Below are positions 13,627-17,090 of a stretch of 17,090 bases of DNA, one piece after another. The translations under genes were made by a program, and so were the position numbers. Under the pieces are notes generated by a model, which was given only the letters and a program-made list of their open reading frames with translations, ran no database searches and had not been told where the DNA came from. The stretch is from UBA11540 sp045531755 (GTDB lineage: Bacteria; Bacillota; Clostridia; Oscillospirales; Ruminococcaceae), in NCBI GenBank assembly GCA_045531755.1, contig JAZSEP010000084.1, forward strand, positions 1-17,090. The letters are read 5' to 3'. How positions within the stretch are numbered: the stretch's first letter is position 1; every line of letters begins with the position of its first letter.

Positions 13627-13679
13627 GGGCGTCATAAGAAGCCCTAAAAACCGCCCTGAAATTCAGGACGGCTTTTTTT
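13627..13679 (+). promoter_or_regulatory. Attenuator-like leader with terminator before the rhodanese gene
   Basis: Between promoter and start codon lies a U-tailed hairpin: CCGCCCTGAA (13651-13660) with TTCAGGACGG (13662-13671), one mismatch, then TTTTTTT (13673-13679). Upstream GGGCG (13627-13631) can pair with CGCCC (13652-13656), which would open the terminator, or its GGGC can pair with GCCC (13641-13644). This gives alternative folds as in attenuation. The signal is unknown. The start codon is only 14 nt past the T run. Confidence 0.65.
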
Positions 13680-13693
13680 GATGGAGTGATACT

Positions 13694-14071
13694 ATGAAAA
13701 GAATAATCGCCCTGGCGCTTACGCTACTTGTATTCGCAGGCTGTAAAGGAGAAAAAGTGATGACGTACGAACAGATAACACCCAAAGAGGCAAAAGAATT
13801 GATGGATACCCAAAAGGACTACGTAATTCTCGACGCCCGCACCGACGAGGAGTTTGCGGAGGGGCATATAGAGGGCGCGATACTCATACCCGAATATGAG
13901 GTTGACGATAGGGCGGAGGACGAGATACCGGATAAAGATGCACTCATTCTGGTCTACTGCCGAAGCGGAAGACGAAGCAAAATCGCCGCCCAGGCACTAA
14001 TAGAGCTCGGCTATACAAACGTCAAGGAATTTGGCGGAATAATCGACTGGCCCTATGAAATAGTAAAATAG
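13694..14071 (+). CDS. Rhodanese-domain lipoprotein
   Basis: Single-domain sulfurtransferase-like protein of 125 residues, predicted to be anchored outside the cell membrane. Seen: a lipoprotein signal with a basic start, a hydrophobic stretch (IIALALTLLVFAG) and Cys17; then the rhodanese fold with YVILDARTDEEFAEGHIEGAI (CH2A-like DxR) and the active-site loop YCRSGRRS with Cys89 and an Arg at the next position. The fold ends with NVKEFGGIIDWP. GGAG lies 7 nt before the ATG. Its substrate is unknown; this extracytoplasmic single-domain form may handle sulfane sulfur or thiols. Two redox genes follow on the same strand: thioredoxin 70 bp downstream, with its own promoter, then an FAD-Rieske oxidoreductase. 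Confidence 0.92.
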   Translation: MKRIIALALTLLVFAGCKGEKVMTYEQITPKEAKELMDTQKDYVILDARTDEEFAEGHIEGAILIPEYEVDDRAEDEIPDKDALILVYCRSGRRSKIAAQALIELGYTNVKEFGGIIDWPYEIVK

Positions 14072-14080
14072 AAATATATC

Positions 14081-14109
14081 TTGACTAATCTATACTAATA
14101 TGGTATACT
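14081..14109 (+). promoter_or_regulatory. Promoter of the thioredoxin gene
   Basis: TTGACT (14081-14086), 17-bp spacer, TATACT (14104-14109) with TG one base before (extended -10). No terminator was seen after the rhodanese gene, so thioredoxin may be read from both promoters. Confidence 0.85.
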
Positions 14110-14141
14110 TTAGATACAACAAAAAGAAAGGATGTTAAAAT

Positions 14142-14450
14142 ATGTCAGTAATAAGTGTAAACAAGACGAATTTCGAAGATATAAAGAACAGTAACAAACC
14201 CGTGCTCCTCGATTTTTATGCAGATTGGTGCGGACCGTGCCGAATGGTTTCTCCGCTTGTGGATGAAATTGCAGAGGAGAATCCGCAGTATGTTGTCGGC
14301 AAAATCAACGTCGATAACGAGCCCGAGCTTGCCGCAGCGTTCTCGGTTGTGAGCATCCCGATGCTTGTTGTGATGAAGGACGGCAAGATAACGAACCAAG
14401 CTGTAGGCGCCCGTCCAAAGCAAGATATCCTCGATATGATTGAAAAATGA
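14142..14450 (+). CDS. trxA: Thioredoxin
   Basis: Cytoplasmic disulfide reductase, 102 residues, the full thioredoxin length. Seen: VLLDFYADWCGPCRM with the redox pair Cys30/Cys33, the buried Asp24 of the family, the cis-Pro loop SIPML (Pro73), and the C-terminal GARPKQDILDMI helix. AAAGGATG precedes the ATG by about 7 nt. It has its own promoter and is followed at once by a strong terminator, so it forms a monocistronic unit between the rhodanese lipoprotein and the FAD-Rieske gene. It is probably one of several thioredoxins; no thioredoxin reductase gene is near, so a general or local role cannot be decided. Confidence 0.95.
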   Translation: MSVISVNKTNFEDIKNSNKPVLLDFYADWCGPCRMVSPLVDEIAEENPQYVVGKINVDNEPELAAAFSVVSIPMLVVMKDGKITNQAVGARPKQDILDMIEK

Positions 14451-14454
14451 TAAC

Positions 14455-14494
14455 AAAACTCTGACAGAGCTTTTTCTGTCAGAGTTTTTCTTTT
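14455..14494 (+). terminator. Terminator after thioredoxin
   Basis: A 14-bp perfect stem (14455-14468 with 14475-14488; core ACTCTGACAGA) with loop GCTTTT and a T-rich tail TTTTTCTTTTC, directly after the trxA stop. Confidence 0.92.
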
Positions 14495-14558
14495 CAAAAC
14501 CGCATATTGACACCTCAAAAAGCAAACACTAACAGCATCAAAATTCGGAGGAAACGGT

Positions 14559-15857
14559 ATGCAATCGGTTTGGGAAAAAGGCTTAAGGCACACGCACTTT
14601 TCAAAGCTTGAAGGTGATGCAAATACCGACGTGCTGATAGTCGGAGGAGGAATCGCAGGGATTTTGTGCGCCCTGAAGCTTAAGGAAAACGGCGTTAACT
14701 GCCTGCTTGTCGAGGCAAAAGAGATATGTGGCGGAATCACGAAAAATACAACCGCGAAGATAACCGTCGGACACGGGCTTTTGTGCGATAAACTCATCCG
14801 CCGCTACGGCGAAGAAAAAGCACGCCTGTATCTTGAGGCACAGCTTTTGGCAGGCAGAGAATATAGGCGCATTTGCAAAGATATCGACTGCGACTATGAA
14901 ACAAAGGATTCCTACGTCTATTCTCTTGACGACAGAAACAAAATAGAAAAAGAAATTCTTGGGCTGAACCGCCTCGGCGTCAAGGCGAGATTTTCCGATG
15001 CTCGCGAGCTTCCTTTTAAGACTGCAGGAGCGGTAAAAATAAGCGCACAGGCACAGTTCGACCCGCTGAAATTTCTCTTTGCCGTCGCAAAGGACCTGCC
15101 AATCTGCGAAAACACAAAGATAACTCAGTTCAAACCCAATAAAGCTGTCACAAACAACGGTACAATCACCTATAAAAAGCTGATTGTAGCAACCCACTTC
15201 CCGATACTTAATAAACACGGACTCTATCCTCTGAAGCTTTTTCAGCACCGCTCCTACGTTCTGGCGCTGAGAGGCGCACAAATGGTAAACGGAATGTATG
15301 TGGACGAAGCGGATAAAGGACTTTCCTTCCGCACTTATCGCGACCTTCTGCTCCTCGGCGGAGGGGGACACCGCACGGGTAAACAGGGAGGGAATTGGCA
15401 GGAGCTTGAAGACTTCGCCAAGAGATACTATAAAAATGCCGAGATTGTCGCAAGATGGGCAACGCAGGACTGTATGTCGCTGGATGGCGCTTCATACGTG
15501 GGACGGTACTCAAAATCAATGCCGGACGTCTATGTGGCAACAGGCTTCAATAAATGGGGAATGACAAACGCAATGGCGGCGGCAAATATCCTCTGTGACC
15601 TCATCCAAGATAAACAAAACCCGTTTGCCGCCGCCTTTTCACCTTCACGCAGTATTCTGCACCCACAGCTTGCCATAAACCTTTTCGAATCAGCGATAGG
15701 ACTCCTCACACCCACAACCCCACGGTGTTCGCACCTCGGCTGCGCCCTGAAATATAATAAAGCCGAGCACACCTGGGACTGCTCCTGCCACGGCTCGCGC
15801 TTCACCGAACACGGCGAATTGATTGACAACCCCGCCACCGACGATAAGAGAATGTAA
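14559..15857 (+). CDS. FAD-dependent oxidoreductase fused to a C-terminal Rieske [2Fe-2S] domain (YhfW-like)
   Basis: 432 residues in two parts. The first (about 1-350) is a DAO-type flavoprotein: DVLIVGGGIAGILCAL (24-39) is the dinucleotide loop, followed by VEAKEICGGITKNTTAKIT and, near the end, YVATGFNKWGMTNAMAAANIL, the FAD-contact segment. The second (about 385-432) is a Rieske domain: Cys390-x-His392 and Cys408-x-x-His411, with 15 residues between His392 and Cys408, bind the cluster, and Cys395 and Cys410 could form the usual Rieske disulfide. B. subtilis YhfW has the same layout but is longer, to my memory about 509 residues; the tail here is short. Substrate and partner are unknown. 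GGAGG precedes the ATG by 6 nt. The terminator upstream and another downstream make it a separate unit. Confidence 0.92.
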   Translation: MQSVWEKGLRHTHFSKLEGDANTDVLIVGGGIAGILCALKLKENGVNCLLVEAKEICGGITKNTTAKITVGHGLLCDKLIRRYGEEKARLYLEAQLLAGREYRRICKDIDCDYETKDSYVYSLDDRNKIEKEILGLNRLGVKARFSDARELPFKTAGAVKISAQAQFDPLKFLFAVAKDLPICENTKITQFKPNKAVTNNGTITYKKLIVATHFPILNKHGLYPLKLFQHRSYVLALRGAQMVNGMYVDEADKGLSFRTYRDLLLLGGGGHRTGKQGGNWQELEDFAKRYYKNAEIVARWATQDCMSLDGASYVGRYSKSMPDVYVATGFNKWGMTNAMAAANILCDLIQDKQNPFAAAFSPSRSILHPQLAINLFESAIGLLTPTTPRCSHLGCALKYNKAEHTWDCSCHGSRFTEHGELIDNPATDDKRM

Positions 15858-15865
15858 TAAAAGAT

Positions 15866-15897
15866 AAAAGACAGATAGCAAAGGCTATCTGTCTTTT
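15866..15897 (+). terminator. Terminator after the FAD-Rieske gene
   Basis: AAAAGACAGATAGC (15866-15879), loop AAAG, complement GCTATCTGTCTTTT (15884-15897). It is near symmetrical, so it would also work as a terminator on the minus strand. Confidence 0.9.
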
Positions 15898-16008
15898 GGC
15901 GTGTGTCTGTTACCGTGGAAAACCGTAAAAGTCAAATCATATTTTCATTTTCATCAGTCCGTGCTTGTTGCAGTAAATATATAGATAACCACTACCTATA
16001 AAGAAGCA

Positions 16009-16098
16009 ATGACGGCAATGCACAGAGGCTTTACCCGTCACTTAATGTGTCCAAAATGCAACAAACGCACTTGGTGCAAAAAGGTATTGAAGAAGTAA
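16009..16098 (+). CDS. Very small Cys-rich ORF (possible mini-protein or gene remnant)
   Basis: 29 residues, ending LMCPKCNKRTWCKKVLKK. A CPKC pair followed by WCKK is typical of short zinc-binding tails in clostridial small proteins. There is no convincing ribosome site (only AAAGAAG two bases before the ATG) and an in-frame stop 24 nt upstream, so it may be the remains of a longer gene. An antisense frame (15937-16041, minus; CRHC and CNKH motifs, GTG start, also without ribosome site) overlaps it, and only one of the two is likely to be real. The rest of 15898-16140 shows no other gene. Confidence 0.35.
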   Translation: MTAMHRGFTRHLMCPKCNKRTWCKKVLKK

Positions 16099-16143
16099 AT
16101 TCCAAGTTTATCGGACTGTTGTGATATTGGAAAGATAAAAATT

Positions 16144-16175
16144 GCCGCTGAGATGGATTTCTCCACCTCAGCGGC
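16144..16175. terminator. Bidirectional terminator
   Basis: GCCGCTGAG (16144-16152) with CTCAGCGGC (16167-16175) plus an inner TGGA/TCCA; followed by TTTTACGTTT on plus and by AATTTTTATC on minus. It ends the GNAT gene (stop at 16184) and anything read from the left. Confidence 0.85.
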
Positions 16176-16183
16176 TTTTACGT

Positions 16184-16837
16184 TTACCTTACAACAGACG
16201 AATGACTATAAATATAGAACTCCTCTTGGCTGGGCATCCACTTTTTTTCCTTGGACGCAAAGGTCGCGTCAAAGGCTTCGACCGCGGCAACGTCCTCGCA
16301 GCAATCGGCGGCAGCAGAGGGAATATACATCCATTTCTTGCCGTCCAGCACGTTCGGAACAAGCTCGCAAACGAGAAGCGCCGTCGGATAGTTTCCGTCC
16401 ACAACAAAACTCACGTTCTTCTTTTTGCAACTCACAAATCCACGGCTCACGTAGTTGCCCGGATTACCGAAGTTGATGTTCACGTCATAGCCCATCTTGC
16501 GTGCCACCTCAAAGGAATGCTCGATCAGCAGCTTGCCCAGTTTCTGCCTTTGATATTTCGGTGCAACACAAAGTGGTCCGAAGGAAAGGATCTCCTTGCG
16601 GTTTCCTTCCTCGTCCTCAAGCCAAGCCTTTGTGTACATGATGTTGCCGATAATATCGCCGTCCTTCTCAAGCACAAAAGCAAGCTCGGAAATGAAATCG
16701 GGGTGATTTCGCATCATGTGTATGAAGTAGTGCTCGTCAGCACCGGGCTTGTAGACGTTCCAAAATGCCTCGCGGGTCAGTTCTTCTACGGCTCTGTAGT
16801 CTTTTTCGGTCTCTAAACGTATCGTCAAGTTTTCCAT
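16184..16837 (-). CDS. GNAT family N-acetyltransferase
   Basis: 217 residues; acetyl-CoA-dependent acyltransferase with unknown acceptor, cytoplasmic. Seen: TIRLETEKDYRAVEEL at the start, typical of the first strand-helix of GNAT, then LSFGPLCVAPKYQRQKLGKLLI (about 84-105), strand 4 plus the pyrophosphate loop Gln96-Arg97-x-x-x-Gly101, and GYDVNINFGNPGNYVSRGF, the late GNAT segment with a fixed NPGxYxxxGF. The layout resembles the YhbS-type acetyltransferases. The start is chosen at 16837: GGAGG lies 7 bases upstream, while a longer frame to 16870 has none. A 145-nt leader with possible switching stems lies upstream, and the bidirectional terminator follows at once. Confidence 0.9.
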   Translation of the reverse strand: MENLTIRLETEKDYRAVEELTREAFWNVYKPGADEHYFIHMMRNHPDFISELAFVLEKDGDIIGNIMYTKAWLEDEEGNRKEILSFGPLCVAPKYQRQKLGKLLIEHSFEVARKMGYDVNINFGNPGNYVSRGFVSCKKKNVSFVVDGNYPTALLVCELVPNVLDGKKWMYIPSAAADCCEDVAAVEAFDATFASKEKKWMPSQEEFYIYSHSSVVR

Positions 16838-16876
16838 TTTGTTACCTCCAATAATATTGTGACGAATCAATTTTAT

Positions 16877-16925
16877 GAGAGGTTTTGCGATATTGCAGCC
16901 AACCTCTCGGTCACGCTACAATATC
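16877..16925 (-). promoter_or_regulatory. GNAT leader with two interleaved stems
   Basis: In the minus-strand leader GATATTGTAGC (16915-16925) can pair with GCTGCAATATC (16889-16899), 11 positions with one G-U, and GAGAGGTT (16901-16908) with AACCTCTC (16877-16884), 8 bp. The arms alternate, so the stems either form a pseudoknot or exclude each other, as in a regulatory switch. The 16838-16876 stretch to the ribosome site holds nothing else noted. Confidence 0.5.
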
Positions 16926-16989
16926 CAAGGCGTCGTTTTTCTTCAAACCGCATTCTCCAAAAAATAAATTCGGCTTTCACCGTATGGTA

Positions 16990-17018
16990 ATTGTACCACA
17001 AAACCAATGATATTGCAA
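16990..17018 (-). promoter_or_regulatory. Promoter of the GNAT gene
   Basis: TTGCAA (17013-17018), 17-bp spacer, TACAAT (16990-16995) with TG one base before (extended -10). The predicted start is near 16983, about 145 nt before the ATG. Confidence 0.8.
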
Positions 17019-17056
17019 CCTGCCCGTATGCACCGCAGTAAACAAAGAAAAAAGGA

Positions 17057-17085
17057 TTGAGAAAAGCCGCGAAAAATGGTATAAT
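17057..17085 (+). promoter_or_regulatory. Rightward promoter at the window edge
   Basis: TTGAGA (17057-17062), 17-bp spacer, consensus TATAAT (17080-17085) with TG one base before. It is divergent from the GNAT promoter and should drive a gene beyond 17090. Confidence 0.8.
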
Positions 17086-17090
17086 ACTCA

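Noticed and set aside
14601..15371. 256-codon minus-strand frame opposite the FAD-Rieske gene
   Set aside because: Antisense shadow of a gene with clear FAD and Rieske motifs.
16142..16816. 224-codon plus-strand frame opposite the GNAT gene
   Set aside because: Starts inside a terminator, no ribosome site; the minus frame has the GNAT motifs and GGAGG.
1..17090. CRISPR array, tRNA or rRNA genes, insertion sequence, prophage
   Set aside because: No regularly spaced repeats, no tRNA-like cloverleaf, no rRNA block, and no transposase or integrase frames were seen.

Overview
The window reads as chromosomal DNA of a low-to-medium GC Firmicute, most likely a gut-type member of the Clostridia (Oscillospiraceae/Ruminococcaceae-like). 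The reasons are strong AGGAGG-type ribosome binding sites, GTG starts, TTGACA/TATAAT promoters with extended -10 TG, many U-tailed hairpin terminators, a ZTP riboswitch, and a single-chain clostridial-type PurL. No phage, IS or CRISPR signature was seen.

Region 1 (about 1-10150, minus strand) is a compact purine operon transcribed right to left: purE, purF-like, purM, purN, IMP cyclohydrolase of the PurO type, stand-alone AICAR transformylase (purH C-terminal half), glyA, purD, purL (cut by the left edge). Gaps run from a 1-nt overlap to 64 nt. A sigma-A promoter (10122-10150) drives a leader that matches the ZTP (pfl) riboswitch, with its 3' pseudoknot strand built into a U-tailed terminator. 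ZTP signals shortage of 10-formyl-tetrahydrofolate, so the switch fits an operon that has two formyl-folate steps (PurN, AICAR transformylase) and GlyA, which makes glycine and one-carbon folate. The final two steps use an archaeal-type PurO plus a PurH C-terminal domain that closely resembles the animal ATIC half. The PurF-like protein keeps the PRPP motif and Fe-S cysteines but lacks the N-terminal catalytic cysteine and the glutamine-binding motif.

Region 2 (10200-11345) holds a two-gene minus-strand unit: a small membrane-anchored Ser/Asp/Glu-rich protein and an overlapping small Cys-pair (zinc) protein. It is flanked by an unusual density of inverted repeats, some with C-rich loops. Region 3 (11350-12915) is an MFS transporter and an overlapping small membrane protein, with their own promoter and terminator.

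Region 4 (12960-13690) has no protein gene. It carries a strong minus-strand promoter followed about 420 nt later by a strong terminator, with conserved-looking paired segments between: a good candidate for a structured noncoding RNA. Region 5 (13588-15900, plus strand) is a redox group: rhodanese lipoprotein with an attenuator-like leader, thioredoxin with its own promoter, and an FAD oxidoreductase with a C-terminal Rieske domain. Region 6 (15900-17090) has a tiny Cys-rich ORF candidate, a bidirectional terminator, a GNAT acetyltransferase (minus) with a leader that can form two interleaved stems, and a rightward promoter at the window edge.
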